From DATKXO01 sp035528995 (GTDB lineage: Bacteria > Planctomycetota > Phycisphaerae > UBA1845), in assembly GCA_035528995.1 (NCBI GenBank), contig DATKXO010000288.1:1-49582 (forward strand): a DNA stretch of 49,582 nucleotides, written 5' to 3'. The notes beneath the pieces are model-generated. The model searched no databases and was not told the DNA's origin. It worked only from the letters and a program-made list of their open reading frames with translations. The position numbers were made by a program, and so were the translations under genes. Shown here in pieces: positions 8,247 through 17,189 of the stretch; within the stretch, counting starts at the first letter, position 1, and each line of letters starts with the position of its first letter.

Positions 8247-10617
8247 CTATCTGCGAGAGCACCGCGACCGGGCTTACCTGCTGTTGCGGCGGTACGTGAA
8301 CCTCGGTAAGCCGTTCCTTCTGCAATCGGACCTGCGCGAGGAGTTGAGGGCGTTCTGCGCGGAGAACCACGCGGGAGACATCGCCGAGTCCCCTCTCGGC
8401 CAGATGGTTCAGGCGGCTCAGGAGGCGGCTTTGGCCGCTCCGTGGATGTGCCTGGCCGCTCGGCCTCGCATCGGGCAATGGACCTACTGGCGTCTGCACG
8501 TGGAGGCGCTGGACGTGGATGAGCTGTCGGTCTCGGAGTTCCTGGCGTTCAAGGAGCGACTGGCCAACGGACAGGCCCACACCGATGAATGGCCTCTGGA
8601 GATTGACCTGGGCCCGTTCAACACCGCGTTTCCACGGCTCAAGGAGACGCGTTCCATCGGGCACGGGGTGGCGTTTCTCAACCGCAAGCTCTCCAGCGAA
8701 CTCTTCCAGGAGCTGGACAAGGGCGATCGGCGTCTGCTGGAGTTCCTGAGCGTCCACCAGTTCCAGGGAACCCAACTGATGCTGAATCGCCGGATCGGCG
8801 ACGTGCCGGAGTTGCGGCGGGCGGTGCGCCGGGCGGATGAGTACCTCGAGAAACAGCCCACCGACGCCTGCTGGCGCGAGGTGGGCGACAAGATGCAGGA
8901 ACTGGGCTTCGAGCCGGGCTGGGGGAGAACCGCCGAGCGGATGCGTGACACGCTACGACTCCTCTCGGAGATCCTGGAAGCGCCTGCGCCGTCCGTGTTC
9001 GAGCAGTTTCTGTCCCGTCTCCCCATGCTGTTCAACATCGCCATCATCTCGCCGCACGGCTACTTCGGGCAGTCGGACGTCCTGGGTCTGCCGGACACCG
9101 GCGGGCAGGTTGTGTACATCCTCGACCAGGTCCGGGCCCTGGAAAAGGAGATGCGACTGAGGCTCGAGGAGCAGGGGATCGAGCTGCCCACCCAGATCCT
9201 GGTGATCACCCGCCTGATTCCCGAGGCCCGCGGCACGACCTGCGACCAGCCGGCCGAGCACATCATGGGCACGACCGGTGCCCGAATCCTGCGCGTGCCC
9301 TTCCGCGACGAGGCCGGTGATATCGTTCCGCACTGGATCTCGCGCTTCAAGGTCTGGCCCTATCTGGAACGGTTCGCCCTGGAGGCCGAGAAGACCATCC
9401 TGGCCGAGTTGGGCGGGCGGCCCGGGCTGATCATCGGCAACTACTCGGACGGTTGCCTGGTGGCCTCGCTGCTCTCGCGCCACCTGCACGTGACCCAGTG
9501 CAACATCGCCCACGCGCTGGAGAAGACCAAGTACCTGCTGTCGGACCTCTTCTGGCGGGACAACGAGGAACGTTACCACTTTGCCTGCCAGTTCACCGCG
9601 GACCTGATCTCGATGAACTCGGCCGACTTCATCATCACCAGCACCTATCACGAGATCGCCGGGACGTCGGAGAGCGTGGGCCAGTACGAGAGCTACGGCG
9701 CCTTCACCATGCCCGGGCTTCATCGCGTGGTGAACGGCATCGACATCTTCGACCCGAAATTCAACATCGTGTCGCCGGGCGCCGACCCGGACATCTACTT
9801 CCCCCACTCCGACAACGAGCGGCGGCTCAAGGGGTTGCATGCGGAGCTCGAGGCCCTGGTTTTCGGCGACGCGGGCGGCGGGCCTCATCGCGGCACCTTC
9901 TCGGACCGGGATAAACCGATTGTTTTCACCATGGCCCGACTGGACCGCATCAAGAACATCAACGGATTGGTGGACGCGTACGGGCAGTGTCCGCAGCTTC
10001 GCGAGCTGGCCAATCTGCTTGTCGTCGGCGGCGATCTCGATCCCGACCGCTCGGCCGATCACGAAGAGCGGGAGCAGATCGAATGGCTGCACGAACTCAT
10101 CGATCGCCACGACCTGGAGACGCAGATCCGCTGGGTGGGCTTCCAATCGGAACGCAACCTGGTGGGCGAGCTGTACCGCTATGTGGCCGACACCCGCGGC
10201 GTGTTCGTTCACCCGGCCCTGTTCGAGGCCTTCGGCTTGTGCGTCATCGAAGCGATGGCCTCGGGCCTGCCCACTTTCGCCACCTGTTACGGCGGCCCCT
10301 CGGAGATCATCGAGGACGGAGTCTCGGGGTTCCACATCGACCCGAACCACGGCGACGTGCTGGCCCGATCGCTCGTGACCTTCCTGGAACAATGCGCCAA
10401 GGACCCGCATTACTGGGGGCAGATCTCCCAGGGGGGGATCGAGCGTGTCGCGGCCCGGTACACCTGGGAGCTGTACGGCCGGCGCATGATGACCCTGGCC
10501 CGGGTGTACGGCTTCTGGAAATACGTCACCAACCTGGAGCGGGCCGAGACCCACCGATACCTGGACATGTTCTACGGCCTGCAGTACCGCCGGCTGGCCG
10601 AAAGCATGGCGCGTTAG
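8227..10617 (+). CDS. Sucrose synthase
   Basis: Reversible GT4 enzyme: sucrose + NDP gives NDP-glucose + fructose. The ATG at 8227 (MKQSLVDYLREH) gives 796 residues, matching plant and bacterial sucrose synthases (about 800). The N-terminal regulatory/cellular-targeting region spans about 1-260. The GT-B core follows: GLPDTGGQVVYILDQVRALE (about 289-308, fructose side), HALEKTKYL, TARLDRIKN-like MARLDRIKNINGL, and EAFGLCVIEAMASGLPTFAT (E-x7-E nucleotide-sugar site). Nothing key is missing. It overlaps the upstream sucrose-phosphate synthase by 20 bp in another frame. The pair plus fructokinase would let the cell make sucrose and mobilise it to NDP-glucose and fructose-6-phosphate. Confidence 0.95.
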   Translation: MKQSLVDYLREHRDRAYLLLRRYVNLGKPFLLQSDLREELRAFCAENHAGDIAESPLGQMVQAAQEAALAAPWMCLAARPRIGQWTYWRLHVEALDVDELSVSEFLAFKERLANGQAHTDEWPLEIDLGPFNTAFPRLKETRSIGHGVAFLNRKLSSELFQELDKGDRRLLEFLSVHQFQGTQLMLNRRIGDVPELRRAVRRADEYLEKQPTDACWREVGDKMQELGFEPGWGRTAERMRDTLRLLSEILEAPAPSVFEQFLSRLPMLFNIAIISPHGYFGQSDVLGLPDTGGQVVYILDQVRALEKEMRLRLEEQGIELPTQILVITRLIPEARGTTCDQPAEHIMGTTGARILRVPFRDEAGDIVPHWISRFKVWPYLERFALEAEKTILAELGGRPGLIIGNYSDGCLVASLLSRHLHVTQCNIAHALEKTKYLLSDLFWRDNEERYHFACQFTADLISMNSADFIITSTYHEIAGTSESVGQYESYGAFTMPGLHRVVNGIDIFDPKFNIVSPGADPDIYFPHSDNERRLKGLHAELEALVFGDAGGGPHRGTFSDRDKPIVFTMARLDRIKNINGLVDAYGQCPQLRELANLLVVGGDLDPDRSADHEEREQIEWLHELIDRHDLETQIRWVGFQSERNLVGELYRYVADTRGVFVHPALFEAFGLCVIEAMASGLPTFATCYGGPSEIIEDGVSGFHIDPNHGDVLARSLVTFLEQCAKDPHYWGQISQGGIERVAARYTWELYGRRMMTLARVYGFWKYVTNLERAETHRYLDMFYGLQYRRLAESMAR

Positions 10618-10858
10618 GCCTTCCTACCGACGCCCCACAAGATTTGACACGGCTCAGCTTGCCCCGACGGCTGGCGGCCACTAGGGTAGTCCTTGTGTTA
10701 TCCGGCGATCCGTGTGCGTCGTGGTGCCCCTTTGCGCGGACCGTGGTGCCGAGCCGATTCGCTCAGGACCAGACATCGGTGAGTCCGGCTCGGTCGCGCT
10801 CTTGATCAGGAGACTCCCCATTCCAGCGGCATGTGATCCTGCCCGGGGCAGCCGTGTC

Positions 10859-12220
10859 GTGTCCCGCCCATGTCGTCGGGCGCTGATGGTACTTTTGGCC
10901 GTGGTCTGCGCATCCTGGATCGCAGGCTGCGCCGCCCCCCCAAGAACGGATCGGCTGACCGACGAGCAGCGCGAGCTGAATCTGCAATCCTTCGACTACG
11001 CCTGGGAGACCATCCGCGACACGCACTGGGACCCGCAGTTGGGCGGGGTGGACTGGGAGGCGATCCGTGACGAGCTTCGCCCGCAGGTCGAGCAGGCCGA
11101 GTTCATGTCCCAGGCACGAGGGACCATGAACGAGATGGTGCGCCGGTTAGGTCAGTCCCACTTCGCCGTTATCCCCTCCAGCGCATACGGTGATCTGCAC
11201 GAGCCCTCGGCCAAGGGCGAGGGCCCGCGCGACGGCGCGACCGGGATGGAGATTCGGGCCGTCGATGGTCATATACTGGTGACCGCGGTCGAGCCGGGCA
11301 GCCCGGCCGACGAGGCGGGTGTGCGTCCCGGATGGCTCATCACATCGGTGAACGGCACGGAGGTCGATGGCCTTGTCGAAACGGCCCAAGAGGCATACGA
11401 AGATCCCGGCGAGCGCCAGTCCATACTGAGTCGTTCGGTGGCCCGCAGGCTCCGAGGCACAATCGGCGACAGCGTGTCCGTTGGCCTGCTCGACGGGCGG
11501 GACCGGGCGGTCGACGCAGAGCTTGCCCTGACCGAGGCCAGGGGCAACCGGGTTCGGTTCGGCAGCCTGCCCCCGCTCCACGTGTGGTTCGAGTCGCGCT
11601 TGCTGGAAGGGGACGTGGGCTACATCCGGTTCAACGCCTTCCTTGACGTGGTACGGGTGATGCAAGCTTTTGGAGAGGCCGTCAAGTCGTTCCACGATTG
11701 CCCCGGGGTGATCATCGACCTCCGCGGGAACATGGGCGGCCTGGGCCCGATGGCGATGGGCATGGCGGGGTGGTTCGTCCGCGAGTCGGACCTGTGTCTG
11801 GGAACGATGATCACCCGCACCGTCGAACTCAAGTTCTTCGTGAACCCGCGGATCGGGGCCTACGACGGGCCTGTGGTCATTCTGGTGGATGGTCTGACCG
11901 GATCGACGGCGGAGATCTTCGCGGGCGGCATGAAGGACCTGGGGCAGGCCCGCATCTTCGGATCGCGGACCGCCGGCGCGGCATTGCCCGCGCACATTGA
12001 ACGGTTGCCCAACGGGGACGGCTTCCTGCACGCCGTGGCCAACTACGTCTCGGCGGGCGGTCAAACCCTGGAGGGCACCGGTGTCGTGCCGGACGAACCG
12101 GTCGAGCCCCTGCGGGAGGAACTTCTGGAAGGACGGGACGCGATACTGGAAGCGGCCCTGCGTTGGATTCGGGAATCGTACGCATTGGAAACGGCAGTGC
12201 TGGAGACCGTGGGGTCCTAG
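10859..12220 (+). CDS. S41-family (C-terminal processing-type) peptidase, lipoprotein
   Basis: Predicted envelope serine protease of about 453 residues. I prefer the GTG at 10859, because it gives a basic n-region (RPCRR), a hydrophobic core and a lipobox ending ASWIAGC (Cys24); the ATG at 10886 is the alternative. A PDZ-like segment lies at about 125-215 (AVEPGSPADEAGVRPGWLI). The S41 core follows, with DLRGNMGG and LTGSTAEIFAGG, giving nucleophile Ser349. The later motif reads GSRTAGAALP, without the Lys of the CtpA Ser-Lys dyad, so it resembles the tricorn/IRBP-like S41B branch. It ends in the usual GVVPDEPVE. Substrate unknown. The two LolA-like genes follow on the same strand. Confidence 0.85.
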   Translation: MSRPCRRALMVLLAVVCASWIAGCAAPPRTDRLTDEQRELNLQSFDYAWETIRDTHWDPQLGGVDWEAIRDELRPQVEQAEFMSQARGTMNEMVRRLGQSHFAVIPSSAYGDLHEPSAKGEGPRDGATGMEIRAVDGHILVTAVEPGSPADEAGVRPGWLITSVNGTEVDGLVETAQEAYEDPGERQSILSRSVARRLRGTIGDSVSVGLLDGRDRAVDAELALTEARGNRVRFGSLPPLHVWFESRLLEGDVGYIRFNAFLDVVRVMQAFGEAVKSFHDCPGVIIDLRGNMGGLGPMAMGMAGWFVRESDLCLGTMITRTVELKFFVNPRIGAYDGPVVILVDGLTGSTAEIFAGGMKDLGQARIFGSRTAGAALPAHIERLPNGDGFLHAVANYVSAGGQTLEGTGVVPDEPVEPLREELLEGRDAILEAALRWIRESYALETAVLETVGS

Positions 12221-12258
12221 CGCTGCGATTCTTTGGAGCGTTTTGGGAGGAATTCGGC

Positions 12259-13107
12259 ATGACGTCTGGAAATCGCAAATCATTCGTGGCAATGGGTCAG
12301 ACCGGATGCGCGTATGTGGCGGTGCTGATCATGGCTTTCGGGGCCGTTGTGTTGACCCGGCCGGTACCGGCCTGGGCGGGCGACGAGGAGCCCACGGTCG
12401 AGGCGGTGATGGCCAAGTACATCGAAGCCCTTGGCGGTAAGGCTGCCCTCGAGAAGATCCACAACCGGGTGACGAAGGCCGACATGGAGGTCAGCCCTCC
12501 GGGCATGACCATGAAGGTCACCGCCTGGGAGGCGGCGCCGAACCTCAGTTACGTGTTGGTCGAGTCGGAGTCGATGGGGCGGATCGAGGAGGGGACCGAC
12601 GGGAAGGTCTCCTGGTCCAATCATCCGATGATGGGCGCCAAGGTCAGGGAGGGCGCGGAACTCGACCGGGCCCTGAAGGACGCGACCTTCAACAGCGACC
12701 TGAAATGGCGGGAGCTGTACAAGACGGTCGAGTTGGCCGGTACCGAGGAGATGGAGGGCAAACCCTGTTACAAGATCGTCGCTACGCCCGAGGACGGTCA
12801 GCCCGAGACTTGGTACGTTGACAAGGAATCCAGTCTGAAGATCAAGGTCCAGCGGATCATGGAAGGCCCCATGGGGCAGGTTCCGATCACCACCACCATC
12901 GGTGACTTCAAGAAGGTGGACGGTGTGATGATCGCCTACAAGACGGTGCAGGAGGTGGCCTCCATGCAGAAGGCCGTGGTTACGCTTACCAGCGTGGAGC
13001 ACAACGTCGACCTGCCCAAGGATCGGTTCGCCCTTCCCGAGGAAATCAGATCCTTGATCGAGTTGCAGAAAGAGAGCGCGGCGGAGGAAGCGAAAGAGAC
13101 GGAGTAG
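12259..13107 (+). CDS. LolA-like (outer-membrane lipoprotein-sorting-type) exported protein, copy 1
   Basis: 282 residues from the ATG at 12259, which has GGAGG eight bases upstream. The protein has a long n-region and a hydrophobic segment ending VPAWAG, a typical signal-peptidase site near residue 37. The mature part begins with VEAVMAKYIEALGGKAALEK and continues with beta-rich segments (GRIEEGTDGKVSW, PCYKIVATPEDGQPETWYVD, IGDFKKVDGVMIAYKT). This layout matches the LolA/LolB-like half-barrel seen in 'outer membrane lipoprotein-sorting' proteins and in the tails of some M16 peptidases. The exact ligand is unknown. It shares close, end-to-end similarity with the next gene, so the two arose by tandem duplication. 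Confidence 0.7.
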   Translation: MTSGNRKSFVAMGQTGCAYVAVLIMAFGAVVLTRPVPAWAGDEEPTVEAVMAKYIEALGGKAALEKIHNRVTKADMEVSPPGMTMKVTAWEAAPNLSYVLVESESMGRIEEGTDGKVSWSNHPMMGAKVREGAELDRALKDATFNSDLKWRELYKTVELAGTEEMEGKPCYKIVATPEDGQPETWYVDKESSLKIKVQRIMEGPMGQVPITTTIGDFKKVDGVMIAYKTVQEVASMQKAVVTLTSVEHNVDLPKDRFALPEEIRSLIELQKESAAEEAKETE

Positions 13108-13323
13108 AACGCCGGATTGAGACCCGGACGCATCACCCGGACGGGCCTCGCCCGCCGGCGGCAGGACAACCGGGATCGGCCCCGGCGCCCGTGGCTTCCG
13201 GGCAAACCCGTTGCCCGGCGCCGGCCGGGACCGGCCCGTGAACGGCAGGAGCTTCGGCGCTTGCGAACGCAGCGGGTTAACTATGCCCCGAGACTTCGGG
13301 GCGCCCCATGGGAGGATACGAGC

Positions 13324-14214
13324 ATGACCACCTCGAGCCGCAGATCGTTGTTCTTGACGGATCGCGCCGGCGGCGCCGGCATCGGAATGCTGGTGGCGGC
13401 TTTCGCCATCGCCTGGCTGGGCGGGCCCGGTACGGTCCGGGCGGAGGACGAACTCCCGTCCGCCGAGCAGGTGATGGCCAAATACATCGAGGCCATCGGC
13501 GGTGAGGCCGCCCTGGGGAAGCTGCACAACCGCCTCACCAAGGGCGTGTTCGAGGGCGCTGGACTGGCGTCACCCATGACCTTCACCGCCTACACGGCCG
13601 AGCCGGCCAAGCGGCACGTGCTGATGGAGTCGGAGAGCACCGGCCGGATCGAGGAGGGGACCGACGGGACGGTCGCCTGGTCCTCAGACTCGATCGCCGG
13701 CTCTCGTCTCCTGGAAGGGACCGAGCGTGATCAGGCCGTGCAGCGAGCGTTCTTCCATCAGGACCTCAAGTGGCGCGAGCGATTCGATAAGGTTGAGTGC
13801 GTCGGCGTCGAAAGTGTCGACGGCAAGCCCTGCTACAAGCTGGTGGCCACGCCGGCGGAAGGCAAGCCCGAGACCTGGTACTTCGATCAGCAGTCCTATC
13901 TGCGGATCAAGAGCGTCAGCATCCGTGAAACCCAGCGGGGCGACCTGCCCATCGAGTACGTGGCCAGCGATTTCCGCAAGGTCGACGGTGTGCTGCAGCC
14001 CTATAAACTGCTCCAGAAGATGGCCACCCGTGAGATGGTGATCACCATCGAGAGCATCGAGCACAACGTGGACCTGCCCGCGGGCCTGTTCCTTCCCGAC
14101 GAGATCAAGACTCTGATCGAGCTCGAAAAGGAAATGGCCGAAGCGGAAGCAGCGGAAGCAGCGGAAGCAGCCGAAGAAGCCGAAGAAGCGCAAGAAGCAG
14201 AGCAGCCCGAATAG
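13324..14214 (+). CDS. LolA-like exported protein, copy 2, with Ala/Glu-rich tail
   Basis: 296 residues from the ATG at 13324, with GGAGG eight bases upstream. The signal peptide ends near GTVRAED (residue 41). The mature domain tracks copy 1 almost position by position: EQVMAKYIEAIGGEAALGK, GRIEEGTDGTVAW, DLKWRE, KPCYKLVATPAEGKPETWYF, DFRKVDGVLQPYK, SIEHNVDLP. After the domain the C-terminus is a 30-residue run of Ala and Glu encoded by a 9-base tandem repeat, absent from copy 1. The 216-bp spacer between the copies is very GC-rich and shows no gene. Function unknown; the conserved pairing behind an S41 protease suggests an envelope role. Confidence 0.7.
   Translation: MTTSSRRSLFLTDRAGGAGIGMLVAAFAIAWLGGPGTVRAEDELPSAEQVMAKYIEAIGGEAALGKLHNRLTKGVFEGAGLASPMTFTAYTAEPAKRHVLMESESTGRIEEGTDGTVAWSSDSIAGSRLLEGTERDQAVQRAFFHQDLKWRERFDKVECVGVESVDGKPCYKLVATPAEGKPETWYFDQQSYLRIKSVSIRETQRGDLPIEYVASDFRKVDGVLQPYKLLQKMATREMVITIESIEHNVDLPAGLFLPDEIKTLIELEKEMAEAEAAEAAEAAEEAEEAQEAEQPE
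14143..14205 (+). repeat. 9-base tandem repeat coding an Ala/Glu tail
   Basis: Three perfect copies of GCGGAAGCA at 14143-14169 are followed by four diverged 9-base units (GCCGAAGAA twice, GCGCAAGAA, GCAGAGCAG). Each unit encodes Ala-Glu-Ala or Ala-Glu-Glu at the C-terminus of the second LolA-like protein. Such repeats can change length by slippage in steps of three codons without breaking the frame. Confidence 0.85.
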
Positions 14215-14233
14215 ACCGTCGAGTCGGAAGCGT

Positions 14234-14503
14234 TTACGTCGGCGGTTGACTGCGGATCCGGTCGATTCGCTCTCGGATGTCGGGACGAAGGTAGTAGTCG
14301 TCGATGCCCGGCAGGCGGGCCAGAGCCTCGATGCACCGTTCGAGGCGAGTGGTCGCGTCGGCCAGGGTGTCGATGAACAAGACGTGTCGCCCTTTGATGC
14401 GGCACAGCCCGCCGCTCTCCCCGTCGATCGCTTCGCGGCGCACCTCGACGCCCAGTTCCTCAGCGATCTCAACGACCTTGTCAAGTTGGGCAAGCTCGTC
14501 CAT
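14234..14503 (-). CDS. Small hypothetical protein
   Basis: 89 residues from the ATG at 14503, supported by AAGGA ten bases upstream; the frame is open further upstream but with poor composition. The sequence is compact and amphipathic: an N-terminal helix (MDELAQLDKVVEIAEELG), a central strand-turn-strand with LCRIKGRHVLFIDTL, then helices ending DDYYLRPDIRERIDRI. No signal peptide, no membrane segment and no Cys pair. I do not recognise the family. It is convergent with the LolA-like gene (19 bp between the two stops) and divergent from the histidine kinase gene. Confidence 0.6.
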   Translation of the reverse strand: MDELAQLDKVVEIAEELGVEVRREAIDGESGGLCRIKGRHVLFIDTLADATTRLERCIEALARLPGIDDYYLRPDIRERIDRIRSQPPT

Positions 14504-14671
14504 GGCGAGCCGTCCTTCAAGTTTCCGCCTTCTGCCGGCCGATAAGGACTCCTGAGAACCCGCGAGTGGTGCGGCCGGGGTAGGGCTGGCGTGTAGCTCG
14601 GCTGCGGCTCGAAGTCCAGGGGCTCCTTCTACGCCAAGCTTCAGCATAACAGCCGGACGGTGCATCAGCCA

Positions 14672-15508
14672 ATGAACCCCACACGACCGACGCGGTCAAA
14701 AACGCCAGCCGTCCAAAGTGCGCCCCCGCCGACCACCAGAACGATCGCTTCCGAAGAGCTGCTTCAGGAACAGATTCAGCGGCTCGAGGAGCAGTTCGGG
14801 CGGCTGCGCGAGCAGGTCCGTCAGACCCAGCAACTCGCCTCGCTGGGTACGGCCGCCGCCATGATCGCCCACGAGTACAACAACATGATGGCGGTGGTGG
14901 TGGGCCGCGCTCGCATGGCCCTCGACACCGGCGAGCGCGACCTGATGATCAAGGCCCTCGAATTGACCTTGAAACAGGCTTCGATCGTCTCGGCCATGGC
15001 GGACCGCATCCTCGGGCTGGCCGTGCATGAGGCCCCCACGCGCGAGCCGGTGGGTGTCCGGGAGGTGGTGGAAGGGGCGTTGACCGCCATGTGTCGTGAC
15101 CCGGCCAAGGACGGGATCACGCTCAAGATCGAGGTGGACGACGACCTGAAGGTCCGGGCCGACGAACGGCAGCTTCTGCAGGTGTTCTTCAATCTCCTGC
15201 TCAACGCCCGCGAAGCGATTCAGCACCGCAGCGGCCGGATCAAAGTCGGTGCGGCTCCGGACGGCGCCGATTCGGTCAGAATCTGGGTCAAGGACAACGG
15301 CTGCGGAATCGCCCCCGAGAACCGGGAGCGCATCTTCGAGCCGTTCGTGACCACCAAGAAGCGCGACGCGTCGGGCAAGGTCAAGGGCTCCGGGCTGGGT
15401 CTGGCCATCTGCCGCGACATCATCACGGAGCATCAGGGGAGCATCTCGGTCGAGAGCGAGCCCGACGAAGGGACTACCTTCACCATCATCCTGCCCAGGG
15501 CCGACTGA
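14672..15508 (+). CDS. Orphan soluble histidine kinase
   Basis: 278 residues from the ATG at 14672 (a GTG at 14660 is also possible). After a Pro/Thr-rich start there is a coiled coil at about 28-55, then a degenerate H-box AAAMIAHEYNNMM with the phospho-acceptor at His67. The HATPase domain is complete: N-box LLLNAREAI, G1 DNGCGIAPEN, F-box FEPFVTTKK, G2 GSGLGLAICRDII. There is no transmembrane or sensor domain and no response regulator nearby, so both input and partner are unknown. The short sensor-less design resembles NtrB-like and chemotaxis-cluster kinases. It is convergent with nuoN; the 136-bp gap between them shows no clear terminator. Confidence 0.88.
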   Translation: MNPTRPTRSKTPAVQSAPPPTTRTIASEELLQEQIQRLEEQFGRLREQVRQTQQLASLGTAAAMIAHEYNNMMAVVVGRARMALDTGERDLMIKALELTLKQASIVSAMADRILGLAVHEAPTREPVGVREVVEGALTAMCRDPAKDGITLKIEVDDDLKVRADERQLLQVFFNLLLNAREAIQHRSGRIKVGAAPDGADSVRIWVKDNGCGIAPENRERIFEPFVTTKKRDASGKVKGSGLGLAICRDIITEHQGSISVESEPDEGTTFTIILPRAD

Positions 15509-15644
15509 CACCGTCCTGCAATTCGTTACGTTCTGCGACGAATCACCGCATGCCATGAAGGTGGGCACCGCGAACAGCGGTAGCCAAACGCGGATCACGA
15601 CGTGATCGCCGGTCCGGTCCGCGTGACGCCGGCGAGATCGTCGT

Positions 15645-17189
15645 TCAGGATTCCCCGGTTTCCTTCAGGGCGAGTTCGGTCGTATGGGCCGCGGGCGAGG
15701 GCGGCATCTGGGCCGTTGCCCGGTGAGCGGGGTCGGCCAGGTCGCTGGGGTGTACGAACCACCACAGCATGGCCAGGCTGCAAATGGCCAACGCCCAGCG
15801 GACGGGTCTGCCGCCGACGGACTCGCGGGGGGGCGCCTCCTCGCCGACGTAGCCGGCCGCGGCAATCCGCAGGTAATAGGCCGCAGCGATGGCCGAGTTG
15901 ACCACACCGACGACCGCCAGCACGATCAGCGGCAGGCGGAACGCGTGATCGTCGCCCAGTGAGAAGGCGCTGGAGAAGATGTAGACCTTGCCCAGGAAGC
16001 CGGCGGTCGGCGGCAGGCCCATGAGGCTGAACACGCAGATGGCCAGTCCCAGGGCAGACCAGCCGTTGCGCCTGGACAGGCCGCCGAGGTCACTTAGTTC
16101 CTCGACCGGCTCGCCGCGGATGGTGAAGGCGCTGAGCAGGGCGAAGGCCCCGAGGTTCATCACCCCATACACCGCGATGTAGAAGAGCATCGCGGCCACG
16201 CCGTCGCGCATCGGGCCTTCGCCGGCCACTGGCCCGACCAGCACGCCGATCAGCATGTACCCCGAATGGGCGATGCTCGAATACGCCAGGATACGCTTGA
16301 CGTTAGTCTGCAGCAGGGCCAGCACGTTCCCGGTGGTCATGGTGGCGGCGGCCACGATCCACAGCAGCCAGTAGAGGACGTCCGGGAGGTTCCAGTTGCA
16401 CGTGTCCAGCACTTTGACCAGGGCGACGAAACCGGCCAACTTGGGCAGGAATCCCAGCAGCCCGGTGACCGGTGAGGCCGCTCCTTCGTAGACGTCCGGC
16501 GCGTAGACGTGGAAGGGGACGGCCGCGATCTTGAAGGACAGCCCGGCGAAGGTCAGCAGCAGGCCGATCACCGCGTAGGTCGGCATCACCGGAGTGGTCC
16601 TGAAGTACTCGACGATGCTGTCGGGCGAGCCGGCCAGCACCGTGCTGCCCGCGCAGCCGTAGAGGAAGCTGAACCCGTAGACCATCAGGGCGGCGCTCAT
16701 GGCCCCGAGGAAGAAGTACTTGACGGCCGCTTCGGAGGCCCGGGCGTCGTCGCGACTCAAGGCGACCAGCACGTAGGTGGGCACGCTGACCAGTTCCAGG
16801 GCGAAGAAGAGCAGCACCAGGTCGTTGGCCGCCGCCGTTAGCGTCACACCCAGAATCGAGAACAGCACCATGCTGAAGAATTCGCCGCGCTCGTTGGTGG
16901 TGGGCAGGTGCCAGTTGACCAGCAGGATCAGCGCCCCGATCGCCAGGGCGATGGTGCGCGTGTAGTAGGTCAGCTCGGTGACGCGCACGCCGGGAGGATT
17001 GCTGTCGGCCAGCGGGACACCGACCCAGACGGTGGCGATCAGGGCCAACACCAGCACCACCAGCGAAAGCGGAGCGACGAGCCGCCGGCGCGGGTCTCCG
17101 CGCGAGACCCCCTGAAGCAGGGCCAGGCAGGCTCCAATCGCCAGAATCACTTCCGGAGCCAGGGCCATGATGTAGTCTTGAAGGCTCAT
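15645..17189 (-). CDS. nuoN: NADH-quinone oxidoreductase subunit N
   Basis: Antiporter-like membrane subunit of complex I, last gene of the operon, 514 residues with about 14 hydrophobic segments. The proton-channel signature is present: the conserved Glu in LVLLFFALELVSVPTYVL and the conserved Lys of SEAAVKYFFLGAMS, plus the LLQTNVKRILAYSSIAHSG segment with its Lys. The start ATG overlaps the nuoM stop by 4 bp (ATGA), implying translational coupling. Nothing unusual in length or motif. Confidence 0.96.
   Translation of the reverse strand: MSLQDYIMALAPEVILAIGACLALLQGVSRGDPRRRLVAPLSLVVLVLALIATVWVGVPLADSNPPGVRVTELTYYTRTIALAIGALILLVNWHLPTTNERGEFFSMVLFSILGVTLTAAANDLVLLFFALELVSVPTYVLVALSRDDARASEAAVKYFFLGAMSAALMVYGFSFLYGCAGSTVLAGSPDSIVEYFRTTPVMPTYAVIGLLLTFAGLSFKIAAVPFHVYAPDVYEGAASPVTGLLGFLPKLAGFVALVKVLDTCNWNLPDVLYWLLWIVAAATMTTGNVLALLQTNVKRILAYSSIAHSGYMLIGVLVGPVAGEGPMRDGVAAMLFYIAVYGVMNLGAFALLSAFTIRGEPVEELSDLGGLSRRNGWSALGLAICVFSLMGLPPTAGFLGKVYIFSSAFSLGDDHAFRLPLIVLAVVGVVNSAIAAAYYLRIAAAGYVGEEAPPRESVGGRPVRWALAICSLAMLWWFVHPSDLADPAHRATAQMPPSPAAHTTELALKETGES

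Noticed and set aside
10645..10650. TTGACA after sucrose synthase as a promoter for the S41 gene
   Set aside because: No -10-like element at 16-18 bases; the nearest TA-rich hexamer is about 32 bases away.
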